Positions 8,506 through 16,080 of a stretch of 40,153 nt of DNA are shown here, piece by piece (the stretch's first letter is position 1; each line of letters opens with the position of its first letter). The DNA comes from Myxococcales bacterium (GTDB lineage Bacteria; Myxococcota_A; Polyangia; Fen-1088): positions 1 to 40,153 of the forward strand of contig JANXXE010000005.1 of the NCBI GenBank assembly GCA_025350815.1, given 5' to 3'. Position numbers and translations under genes: made by a program. The notes beneath the pieces are model-generated. The model saw only the letters and a program-made list of their open reading frames with translations, was not told the origin of the DNA and searched no databases.

Positions 8506-10197
8506 ATGACACAAGACATTGTCACCAGGTCCTGGGGTCCCGCTCTGGTGGTGCTGTGCCTCGCCGCCTGCACCGGAAATATAGATTCAAGCCCCGTGAC
8601 GGCGGGCGATCTGGCCAGGCCCAGCGGGACAGGTGGCTCCGCCGGCGCGGGCGCTGCGTCCGATACCGCCGGCGCCGGCCCCGCAGCGCCGCAGTCGGAC
8701 TTCACTACCAGCGCGGAGCTTCGTCGTCTCACGCGCGTGGAATACACCAATACGGTTTTCGATCTACTGGGCGTGGATCTAAGCGCCGAGGACCGCCCGA
8801 AAGAATTGCTTGTACAGGGCCACAGCGAAATTGCCGGCGCCCAGAAGATTGGCTACGAAGACACCAGCCAGTACTTGGGCCTGGCCGACAAGGTTGCCAC
8901 CGCCGCGGCCGCCAAGATCGATGCCGACATGAAATGCGTGGATGCCGCGTGCGGCCGGGCCTGGACCGAGGCCTTCTTGTTGCGGGCGTTTCGTGAACCA
9001 CCGACGCCAACCATTATTGACAGGTACGCCGCCATCCTTGGCGCCGCAGATGCGGGAGGAACCTCGGTCGAACGTGTCACAGCGCTGTTGGCCGCCGTCC
9101 TGACGTCGCCGCATTTCCTGTACCGCAAGGAACTGGGCGCCGCCGTAGTATCCGGCAATCCCGGGGTGCGGACGCTAAATGCGTACCAGGTGGCGTCCCG
9201 CCTTTCGTATTTGGTGTGGCAATCCATGCCGGACGCCCAATTGTTCGCCGCGGCCGACAAAAGGACCTTGCTGGATCCCGCGACCCGCAAGGTCGAACTT
9301 GAACGCATGTTGAAGGACAAACGCGCGCAGAATGGCTTGCGCGCCTTCGTCGCCGACTGGATGGGGCTGTTCGACAACAATCTGGGCAAGAAGTCGGCGA
9401 CGGTCTTGATGGGCACGCCGCCCGACCTGCCACAACAGGCGGCACGATCCTTTGATTTGCTGGTGGACGACGTACTGACGACGCGCACGCCCTCGCGCTT
9501 TTCTGATTTGCTGAAGACAAACCAGATTTACGCCAATGCCGCCCTGGCAACCGTTCTGGGCGTCAACGCGGCCGGTTCCGCCTTGCAGAAAGTCACACTG
9601 CCCGCCGGCGACAGGCTGGGAATCCTCACGCATCCGATGGTGATCGGCGCGCACAGCAAGGAAAGTGGCGCCTCGCCCTTCCCGATTGGCAAGTTCATCT
9701 ACGAGAATCTTCTGTGCGAGGTCATCCCGCCGCCGCCGGCCAGCGTTCCCAAGATCGACGACAGCGCCGCGGCCGTCACCACCTTGCGGCAAAAGCTTGA
9801 ATCACTGACCAAGGACCAACCCTGCGCCTCGTGCCACGTCCGCATCGGTCCACCTGGATTTGCTTTCCTGCCCTTCGATCCCATCGGGCGCTTCAAGAAC
9901 AGCGACGCCCGCGGGCAGGCCTACGACACAGCAGGTGTACTGGTTCTCGGCGGCGTCGCTGCAGTCCCGTTCAGCGGGGCCGCGGATCTCAGCGCGAAGC
10001 TGGCCGCGCGGCCCGAGGCCCTTGGCTGCATTTCGCGGCGCATGTTCCGTTGGGCTTATGGCCGTTTCGAGGCGGGCGCCGATACAGCGGCCCTGTCGGC
10101 CGTTGAAAATGCCGCCGTGACAACTGGCGCCGGTGTTGTCGAGATCTTGCAACAAATCGTCGCGGACCCCGCGTTTGCCCAAATGCGCGGCCGTTGA
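8506..10197 (+). CDS. DUF1592-family lipoprotein with one CxxCH motif
   Basis: A 563-residue exported protein. The signal ends in a lipobox (LAAC, Cys22), followed by a Gly/Ala/Thr-rich linker to about residue 65. The body follows the Planctomycete-type multidomain order: DUF1587-like (LRRLTRVEYTNTVFDLLG, about 75-92), DUF1595-like, DUF1592 (SPHFLYRKE through FVADWMGLFD), DUF1588 (GDRLGILTHP through GFAFLPFDPIGRF) and DUF1585-like at the C-terminus. CASCH at 440-444 is a possible heme c site inside the DUF1588 region. The molecular function of this family is unknown. A DUF1552 gene follows after 15 bases, the usual partner arrangement in Planctomycetes and Myxococcota. SD-like AGGGCGAC precedes the ATG. 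Confidence 0.9.
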   Translation: MTQDIVTRSWGPALVVLCLAACTGNIDSSPVTAGDLARPSGTGGSAGAGAASDTAGAGPAAPQSDFTTSAELRRLTRVEYTNTVFDLLGVDLSAEDRPKELLVQGHSEIAGAQKIGYEDTSQYLGLADKVATAAAAKIDADMKCVDAACGRAWTEAFLLRAFREPPTPTIIDRYAAILGAADAGGTSVERVTALLAAVLTSPHFLYRKELGAAVVSGNPGVRTLNAYQVASRLSYLVWQSMPDAQLFAAADKRTLLDPATRKVELERMLKDKRAQNGLRAFVADWMGLFDNNLGKKSATVLMGTPPDLPQQAARSFDLLVDDVLTTRTPSRFSDLLKTNQIYANAALATVLGVNAAGSALQKVTLPAGDRLGILTHPMVIGAHSKESGASPFPIGKFIYENLLCEVIPPPPASVPKIDDSAAAVTTLRQKLESLTKDQPCASCHVRIGPPGFAFLPFDPIGRFKNSDARGQAYDTAGVLVLGGVAAVPFSGAADLSAKLAARPEALGCISRRMFRWAYGRFEAGADTAALSAVENAAVTTGAGVVEILQQIVADPAFAQMRGR

Positions 10198-10212
10198 AGA
10201 AAGGATGATGAC

Positions 10213-11628
10213 ATGATCCTCCAATCGCGACGCCAGTTAATCCAGCAAGCAGGCGCCTGGTCCCTGCTGTGGCCGCTGGTTCAACACGGGCTTGCACGCG
10301 CGGCGGGTGCGACAGTACCAAAACGTGTGGTCATCATCTTCAGCCCCAACGGCCCCATCATGGAACGCGGACCCGCCGCCGGCACCGAGACCGCGTTTGC
10401 GGTCAACGAGTTCTGGTCGCCCCTGGCCAGACACCAGGCGGACGCGTTTTTCTTCACCGGTTGCCACCAGGCGGGGGTGCCCTTCGGCAAACACAACGAA
10501 TACGGGCACCAATCGGCCGGCACCGGCGCCCTGACCGCGCGCACCACCGAGGGAACCAACAACTCGACAGGTCCTTCGCTTGATCAATTCATCGGCCAGG
10601 AACTACAAAAGAAGGGGATTGTCACCCCCAAGCGTTCGTTGCTGATGGGTCTGCACAAGAACGTCGGCAACTGGGGTCCCTGGTACGAGACTGCAGGCAA
10701 ACCCGCCCTGCCGATGATCGATCCCTACAAGATCCTGGCAGATATCTTGCCCCAGGTGTCGGCGGCCGCGGGCGGCAACAAGACGCCGCTGGTGGATAGG
10801 GTGCTGCTGCGAAAGAACTTCGTCCTTGACGCGGTATACAAGGATTGCGTCGAATTGGCGGGCGGCCTGGGCGCGGACGCCAAGGCCCTGCTTGATTTTC
10901 ATTGCGGCAATATCGAGGCGTTACAAAAAAGCGTCGCCAAATCACTGGTAAGCCCCGTGTCCGTCGCCAATCCGGGGTGCGTGGAGACGACCAAACCCAA
11001 CACGACCTTGGCCGCCACTGCGAATTTCGAACAGGCGGACAACCGCGACGAAATCATGAAGGCGTTTACAGATCTGGTCGCCCTGTCCTTCAGCTGCGAC
11101 ATCACGCGGGTCATCGGCGTTTCTTTTGGCGACACGTCAGCGCGTTTCGCCATCCCCGCAAAGTACGGCGTCCCGAGTGCGGCACAGGTCGATAGCGGGG
11201 ATTCGGGCCCGCAGCACCACGCCTGGACCCACACCTACAACATGAGCCCCGAAAAACGGGGGGCCATAAAATCGTTTTACAACTGGTATGCCGAAAAGGT
11301 CGCCCTGCTGATCGACAAGCTGAAGTCGACCATGGACGCCAACGCTAAGCCCCTGATGGACAGCACCCTGGTGCTGTGGACCTCGGAACTCGGCGGCGAG
11401 GTCAACGTCCTGGAGCCTCACCCCAACTTCAACATTCCCGTGGTGCTATTCGGCAGCAGCCAGGGCGCCTTCAAGCCTGGCCGCCTGTACGCCACCAAGG
11501 ATCCGCAGCAAAAGTCGGCCCTGGTGCTGCATTCCCTGTTTGTTTCCCTGATACAGCATGCCGGCCTGACGGAGATCGACACTTTCGGCAACCAGGGCAC
11601 GGGGGGCCTGGACTGGCTGCGAGGGTGA
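10213..11628 (+). CDS. DUF1552-family protein with Tat-like signal
   Basis: A 471-residue protein that starts with a twin-arginine-like signal (SRRQLIQQAGAW, Arg6-Arg7) and a short hydrophobic stretch ending near ARA at about residue 31. The rest matches the DUF1552 family, distantly related to DUF1501/sulfatase-like folds: KRVVIIFSPNGPIME, HNEYGHQSAGTGALT, HAWTHTYNM and LWTSELGGE are recognisable. The family function is unknown; it nearly always sits beside a DUF1592 gene, as here. AAAGGA precedes the ATG. Tat export suggests folding or cofactor insertion in the cytoplasm, which is inference. Confidence 0.88.
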   Translation: MILQSRRQLIQQAGAWSLLWPLVQHGLARAAGATVPKRVVIIFSPNGPIMERGPAAGTETAFAVNEFWSPLARHQADAFFFTGCHQAGVPFGKHNEYGHQSAGTGALTARTTEGTNNSTGPSLDQFIGQELQKKGIVTPKRSLLMGLHKNVGNWGPWYETAGKPALPMIDPYKILADILPQVSAAAGGNKTPLVDRVLLRKNFVLDAVYKDCVELAGGLGADAKALLDFHCGNIEALQKSVAKSLVSPVSVANPGCVETTKPNTTLAATANFEQADNRDEIMKAFTDLVALSFSCDITRVIGVSFGDTSARFAIPAKYGVPSAAQVDSGDSGPQHHAWTHTYNMSPEKRGAIKSFYNWYAEKVALLIDKLKSTMDANAKPLMDSTLVLWTSELGGEVNVLEPHPNFNIPVVLFGSSQGAFKPGRLYATKDPQQKSALVLHSLFVSLIQHAGLTEIDTFGNQGTGGLDWLRG

Positions 11629-11645
11629 ACGATCCAAGACCCGTG

Positions 11646-11674
11646 TTGTTCTTGCCATCCATCGCCGCTATGCT
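11646..11674 (+). promoter_or_regulatory. Weak candidate promoter before the Cys-rich secreted protein gene
   Basis: TTGTTC (11646-11651) and TATGCT (11669-11674) are separated by 17 bases, in the 70-base gap after the DUF1552 gene. Each hexamer matches the sigma-70 consensus only partly. Read-through from the upstream pair is equally possible. Confidence 0.2.
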
Positions 11675-11698
11675 GACCGGTCTCAAGGAGACTCACAC

Positions 11699-12049
11699 AT
11701 GACCAAGACCCTGCTGACCGCGCTCTTCTGTGCCTTCGTTGCTCTCACCGTTGGCGTCAACACCAGCCACGCCGCCGACAAGAAGGAGGCACCCGCCGCC
11801 AAGGAAGTCACCGTCAAGGGGACGATGATGTGCGCCAAGTGCAGCCTGAAGGAGACGACGGCCTGCCAGAACGTCCTGAAGGCCAGCGAGGGCGGCAAGG
11901 ATGTGAAGTACTACCTGGTGCAGAACCCCGTCGCCAAGGACGGCCACGGCAAGGTCTGCGGGGGCACCGCCGCCGCCACCGTCAAGGGCACCGTCGCCGA
12001 AGAAGGTGGCAAGAAGATGCTGACCGCGTCCGAGATCAAGTACGAGTAG
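11699..12049 (+). CDS. Small secreted Cys-motif protein (DUF6370-like)
   Basis: A 116-residue protein with a Sec signal peptide (cleavage near SHAA, residue 26) and a Lys/Ala-rich linker. The mature part has TVKGTMMCAKCSLKETTACQ (C45, C48, C56), a YYLVQN strand, and KVCGG (C87) before a second VKGTV. The CxxC plus two more Cys could bind a metal or form disulfides. The pattern resembles the small DUF6370-type proteins of Planctomycetes and Myxococcota, recognised from memory rather than by search. AAGGAG lies eight bases upstream of the ATG. The 3' end overlaps the convergent ybeY gene by 14 bases. Function unknown. Confidence 0.72.
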   Translation: MTKTLLTALFCAFVALTVGVNTSHAADKKEAPAAKEVTVKGTMMCAKCSLKETTACQNVLKASEGGKDVKYYLVQNPVAKDGHGKVCGGTAAATVKGTVAEEGGKKMLTASEIKYE

Positions 12050-12539
12050 TCGCCTTTCGCCCGGGGCGCGTGGCCGCGTGAGTGCCGGCGGGAAGAAGCC
12101 GCAGGCGCCGCAGCCGCCGCTCCAGGGCGAACATCACGCGCGCGTCGCGGGCGCGCTGGTGATCGTGCCCGAACAGATGGCACAGGCCGTGGATGGCCAG
12201 GCGTTCGAGTAGGGGGGTGTATTGGCCCCGGGACGCACGCCGCCGCGCGGTTTCGACCGAGATCACGATGTCACCCAGCGCGACGCCGTTGCCCGCGGGA
12301 TCCTCGTGACCGGCCAGTTCTTGCAGGTGAAAGCTGAGCACGTCCGTGGCGCGGTCGTGCTTACGGTAGACCCGATTCAGCGTGCGAATCTCGCTGTCGT
12401 CCGTGAACAGCAGCGTCGCCGAGCAGCGGGATCGCCCCAGCGCACGCAAGGCCGCGCGCAGCAACGTCGCCACCCGCTTGCGGGTCGCCGTATCAACTAG
12501 CCTCGCGACTTGCGGCCGCAGCAAAACATCGACGGGCAT
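12036..12539 (-). CDS. ybeY: Endoribonuclease YbeY (16S rRNA maturation)
   Basis: A 167-residue UPF0054 metalloprotein. The zinc site is HGLCHLFGHDHQ (H117, H121, H127), a version of the family HxxxHxxxxxH motif. Upstream are the conserved DSEIRTLNRVYRKHDRATDVLSF stretch (about 48-70, with the invariant R59) and GDIVIS. YbeY acts in 16S rRNA 3'-end maturation and ribosome quality control. It starts three bases after the HD-GYP gene, in a phoH - HD-GYP - ybeY run. The C-terminal about 30 residues are Arg-rich and outside the conserved domain. Confidence 0.94.
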   Translation of the reverse strand: MPVDVLLRPQVARLVDTATRKRVATLLRAALRALGRSRCSATLLFTDDSEIRTLNRVYRKHDRATDVLSFHLQELAGHEDPAGNGVALGDIVISVETARRRASRGQYTPLLERLAIHGLCHLFGHDHQRARDARVMFALERRLRRLRLLPAGTHAATRPGRKATTRT

Positions 12540-12542
12540 GCG

Positions 12543-14150
12543 TCACAGAACCTTCTTGTAGACCTCGGCCTGCACGAAGACCTCGAACAGCAGCGGGTCG
12601 CAGCGGCCGTTCTTTACCTCGCCGCCGATGATGTCGAGGGCCCGGTGGGTCGGCACGGCCAGTTTGTAGGGGCGGTCCGACGCCGTCAGGGCGTCGAAGA
12701 TGTCGGCGATGGTCAAAATGCGCGATTCGATGCAAATCTCGTCGCCCTTGAGCCCGTGCGGGTAGCCCTGCCCGTTCAGCGACTCGTGGTGGCCGCCGGC
12801 GATGCGGGGAATGCGGCGCAGGTTGCGGCTCCACGGGATCATTTCCAGAAACGCGATGGTGTGGCTGACGTGGCGCTCGATCTCCTTGCGCTCGGCCACC
12901 GTCAGGGATCCACGCGGGATCTGCAGCGCTGTCAGCTCGTCGTTCGTCAGGTACGGACGAACCGTGCCGTCCAGGTCGACGAATTCCATGCGCGCCATGC
13001 GCGACAGACGTTCGATGACCGGCGCGACCAGCAACGCCGGCTCGTTGGCCTCGTACACGCAGCGCAGGCATTCATCGACTTCCGCCATCTGGATTTCGGC
13101 CGCCCGTTGCAGGGCTGCCAGCTCGGTCAGCGCCGCCCGTCCGCGCGCCGACACCAGTTCAAGCTGCCGGCGCAGACTGTCGGCCTCCAGCGCCTTGCGG
13201 ATATAACGAAAGCGCAACTCGATCGCGACCAGTTGCGGATCGTGCAGCTTCTTTGCCTTGACCAGAACATTCTCGCGAACGCCGACCTTACCGAAATCGT
13301 GCAGCACGCCGGCATATTCCAGTTGGCGCAGATCGTCGCGGCTGAAGCGTGCGTACTGCAAGGGACCTGATGGAATCTCATCCACCCGCTCGGCCAGGGC
13401 CACGCTTAGCGTCGCCACCCGACGCGAATGGCCCGATGTGGTCGGGTCGCGGGATTCGATCGCGCTGACGGACGCGTCGACGAAACCCTCGAACAGCTTC
13501 TTGATTTCATCGTAGAGGGTGGCGTTCTCGAGGCAGATCCCGGCCTGCGATGCCAGCGCAAGGGCCAGCTGTTCCGACCGTTCGTCGAACGGGACAATGT
13601 CCGCGGGCGCGCGCCTTTTGTTGATCAGCTGAATGACACCGATGACTTCATTGTGTGCGGACAGCATGGGCACCGTCAGCATTGACCGCGACCGATAGCC
13701 CGTCCTGTCATCCAGAGTGCGGTTGTGCCGCACGGACCACGGATTTCCACCGGGCTGGGCCAGCGCGTCCAGATCCGGAATGTTGATCGGGCGACGATCC
13801 AGCGCGGCCTTACCGACGATCGATTCGGCGTCCACGGGCAACGTGAATTCCTGGACATCGATCTTCAGAGAATCGTTTTGCAACAGCATGAAGTGCAGGC
13901 GCTTCTTCCGCGGCGCCCGTTCCGTGCCCGGGCGAAACCCCGTCGACGACGGCTCGTCGGGATCGTCCTCGACCACATAGACGCTGCCCGCGTCTGCGCC
14001 GGTGACAAGGCGGCTTTTCGAAAGGATCAGCGTCAGCAACGCCTTGATGTCGCGCTCGGAAGACAGCGCGCGCGAGATCGCCAATAACTCGTCCAGCTCG
14101 TAGCGAAAACGCTCGGCGCTGTCGTCCTGCCCCCCGGCTTTTCCGTCCAT
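12543..14150 (-). CDS. GAF-HD-GYP domain cyclic-dinucleotide phosphodiesterase-like protein
   Basis: A 535-residue soluble protein. Residues about 20-210 are a GAF sensor domain (LILSKSRLVTGADAGSVYVV; SMLTVPM; VIGVIQLINK). A linker helix leads to an HD-GYP domain: SGHSRRV (H241), LHDFGKVGV (H284, D285), HVSHT (H427, H430), GGHHES (H454, H455), NGQGYPHGLKGDE (459-471) and IADIFDALTASDRPYK. HD-GYP proteins hydrolyse c-di-GMP. Metal-ligand residues look intact. About 110 residues, partly coiled-coil-like, separate the LVKAKKL segment (296-302) from SLTVAERKEIE (414-424), where canonical HD-GYP domains have almost nothing. ATG 14150 is preferred to a TTG at 14165. The gene sits between phoH and ybeY, where a 7TM-HD protein is usual. 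Confidence 0.9.
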   Translation of the reverse strand: MDGKAGGQDDSAERFRYELDELLAISRALSSERDIKALLTLILSKSRLVTGADAGSVYVVEDDPDEPSSTGFRPGTERAPRKKRLHFMLLQNDSLKIDVQEFTLPVDAESIVGKAALDRRPINIPDLDALAQPGGNPWSVRHNRTLDDRTGYRSRSMLTVPMLSAHNEVIGVIQLINKRRAPADIVPFDERSEQLALALASQAGICLENATLYDEIKKLFEGFVDASVSAIESRDPTTSGHSRRVATLSVALAERVDEIPSGPLQYARFSRDDLRQLEYAGVLHDFGKVGVRENVLVKAKKLHDPQLVAIELRFRYIRKALEADSLRRQLELVSARGRAALTELAALQRAAEIQMAEVDECLRCVYEANEPALLVAPVIERLSRMARMEFVDLDGTVRPYLTNDELTALQIPRGSLTVAERKEIERHVSHTIAFLEMIPWSRNLRRIPRIAGGHHESLNGQGYPHGLKGDEICIESRILTIADIFDALTASDRPYKLAVPTHRALDIIGGEVKNGRCDPLLFEVFVQAEVYKKVL

Positions 14151-14167
14151 GTCCCGCGGCGACAATA

Positions 14168-15175
14168 CTACGGCCTGGCGGCCCGCGGGCTGGCCCGGTC
14201 GTAGGCCTTGATGATCTCCTGCACCAGCCGATGCCGCACAACGTCGATTTCGGTGAAGTAGGAAAAATTGATGCCGTCGATGCCGCGCAGAATGTGCTCG
14301 GCCTCGGTCAGACCCGAACGGCGATTCTCGGGCAAGTCGATCTGCGTGACGTCGCCGGTGATGACCGCCTTCGATTCGAAGCCGAGGCGGGTAAGAAACA
14401 TCTTCATCTGCTCGCCGGTCGTATTCTGAGCCTCGTCCAAAATCACGAAGGAATCGTTCAGCGTGCGGCCACGCATGAACGCAATGGGCGCAATTTCGAT
14501 CATGCCGTTGTTGATCAGCTGGTCGGCCTTGTCGAAATCCAGCATGTCGTGCAGGGCATCGTAAAGCGGCCGCAAGTAGGGCGAGATCTTCTCCTCCATG
14601 CTGCCCGGCAGGAAACCCAGACGCTCGCCCGCCTCGACGGCCGGACGGGCCAGCACGATGCGCTTGACCCGCTTCTCCATCAGGTAGCGAACGGCCAGCG
14701 CCATCGCCAGGTAGGTCTTGCCTGTGCCCGCCGGACCGATGCCAAAAACGATGTCGTGCTCGCGAATGGCATCGACGTACCGCTTCTGCGCCAGGCCCTT
14801 GGGGGCAACAGGACGCGCGCGGCTGGCCACCAGGATGGTGTCCGAAAATACCTGCGAAAGGTTCGCATTTCCGTCGCTGCGCAAAACTTCAGCGGCGCGG
14901 CCGATGTCCTCGGGCCCAAAGGCCTTACCGGCGCGCAACATGCCGTACAGCTGCTCGATCAAACGGCGGGTCATCGCAACCGCTTCGGCCGGGCCCAGCA
15001 AAGTCAGCTCGTTGCCGCGCGTGTGCACCTGGACCCCGGTCTCGCGTTCGATGCGCTTGAGGTTGACGTTGCGCTCGCCAAACAGGCTGACCGCCACCCC
15101 GTTGTCATCAAGGGTAAGGCGCACGGTGACCTCGATGTCTTTCGCCCCCGAGGCCCCGGGAAATCGATGATTCAA
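14168..15175 (-). CDS. phoH: PhoH-like P-loop ATPase
   Basis: A 335-residue PhoH-family protein. The N-terminal about 100 residues form the KH-like region ([20 protein letters not shown]). The ATPase part has Walker [17 protein letters not shown] (about 146-161), [15 protein letters not shown], Walker [12 protein letters not shown] and [10 protein letters not shown], as in PhoH/YbeZ. YbeZ-type PhoH interacts with YbeY in ribosome-linked RNA metabolism, and ybeY is two genes downstream. The likely start is TTG at 15175; no in-frame ATG lies near the domain boundary, and GTG 51 bases downstream would clip the first strand. MazG is divergent, 59 bases away. Confidence 0.93.
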   Translation of the reverse strand: MNHRFPGASGAKDIEVTVRLTLDDNGVAVSLFGERNVNLKRIERETGVQVHTRGNELTLLGPAEAVAMTRRLIEQLYGMLRAGKAFGPEDIGRAAEVLRSDGNANLSQVFSDTILVASRARPVAPKGLAQKRYVDAIREHDIVFGIGPAGTGKTYLAMALAVRYLMEKRVKRIVLARPAVEAGERLGFLPGSMEEKISPYLRPLYDALHDMLDFDKADQLINNGMIEIAPIAFMRGRTLNDSFVILDEAQNTTGEQMKMFLTRLGFESKAVITGDVTQIDLPENRRSGLTEAEHILRGIDGINFSYFTEIDVVRHRLVQEIIKAYDRASPRAARP

Positions 15176-15234
15176 CTTGGTTTCTCAGATAGCATGCGCG
15201 TCGCTGCGGTTCAACGCCGCGACCACATCGCACC

Positions 15235-16080
15235 ATGCCCAACGCCCCGACCGATTTCACCCCGCTGCCGGGCACGCAGACCGGCGCCGCCTTGACCCAG
15301 CTGGTGGGGCTGATGCAGCGCCTGCTGGCGCCCGATGGATGCGCCTGGGATCGCGAGCAGACCCTGGCAACCCTGGTGCCGTATCTCATCGAGGAAACTT
15401 TCGAAGTGGTGGACGCGCTGGCCGACGGCAGCGTCGACGAGCACTGCGAAGAATTGGGCGATCTGCTGCTTCAGATCGTCTTTCAGTCCGAACTGCGCCG
15501 GGCCGAGGGCGCCTTCGGCATCGACGACGTCGCGCACGGCATCGTCGCCAAACTGGTCCGTCGGCACCCGCACGTCTTTGGCGACGTGAAGGCGGGCAAC
15601 GCCGACGAGGCGCTGGCCAGTTGGGCCAAGCTCAAGGCCGAGGAGAAGGTCGCCAAGAAGGCCGAAAATGCCAGCGCCCTCGACGGCATTCCGCGCAGCG
15701 CGCCCGCGCTGATCCGGGCCAGCCGAGCGGGCGAAAAGGCGGGTGCCGTCGGATTCGACTGGCCGGACGCCACCGGCCCGCGCGCCAAAGTGAATGAAGA
15801 ACTGGCCGAACTGGACCAGGCCTGCGCGGATGGCGATCGCGCGGCCATGCAGGCGGAACTGGGCGATACGCTGTTTGCAGTCGTGAACCTGGCGCGCAAG
15901 CTGGGCCTGGACGCCGAGTCCGCCCTGCGCGAGGCAACGGCCCGCTTCGGTCGGCGTTTTCGCCACGTCGAGGCCAGTGCAGCCGAGGCGGGTCAGGCGC
16001 TTGCCAGCCTGTCGGCCGAGCAGCAGGACCGGTTGTGGCGAGCCGCCAAGGACGCGACGGCAGCCGCGATCAAACCGTGA
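15235..16080 (+). CDS. mazG: Nucleoside triphosphate pyrophosphohydrolase MazG
   Basis: A 281-residue protein with two MazG-type all-alpha regions. The first carries the Mg-binding EExxE...ExxD pattern: LIEETFEVVDAL (E53, E54) and CEELGDLLLQIVF (E72, E73, D76). The second has RAKVNEELAELDQAC and ELGDTLFAVVNLARKL. The CAWDREQTLATLVPYL start is diagnostic of full-length MazG. It hydrolyses (d)NTPs to NMP and pyrophosphate as house-cleaning. Its stop overlaps the GTG start of the next gene (GTGA), so the two are coupled. Confidence 0.95.
   Translation: MPNAPTDFTPLPGTQTGAALTQLVGLMQRLLAPDGCAWDREQTLATLVPYLIEETFEVVDALADGSVDEHCEELGDLLLQIVFQSELRRAEGAFGIDDVAHGIVAKLVRRHPHVFGDVKAGNADEALASWAKLKAEEKVAKKAENASALDGIPRSAPALIRASRAGEKAGAVGFDWPDATGPRAKVNEELAELDQACADGDRAAMQAELGDTLFAVVNLARKLGLDAESALREATARFGRRFRHVEASAAEAGQALASLSAEQQDRLWRAAKDATAAAIKP

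Noticed and set aside
12510-13370. A 286-codon plus-strand frame opposite ybeY and the HD-GYP gene.
   Set aside because: It is an antisense shadow; the minus strand carries conserved motifs throughout.
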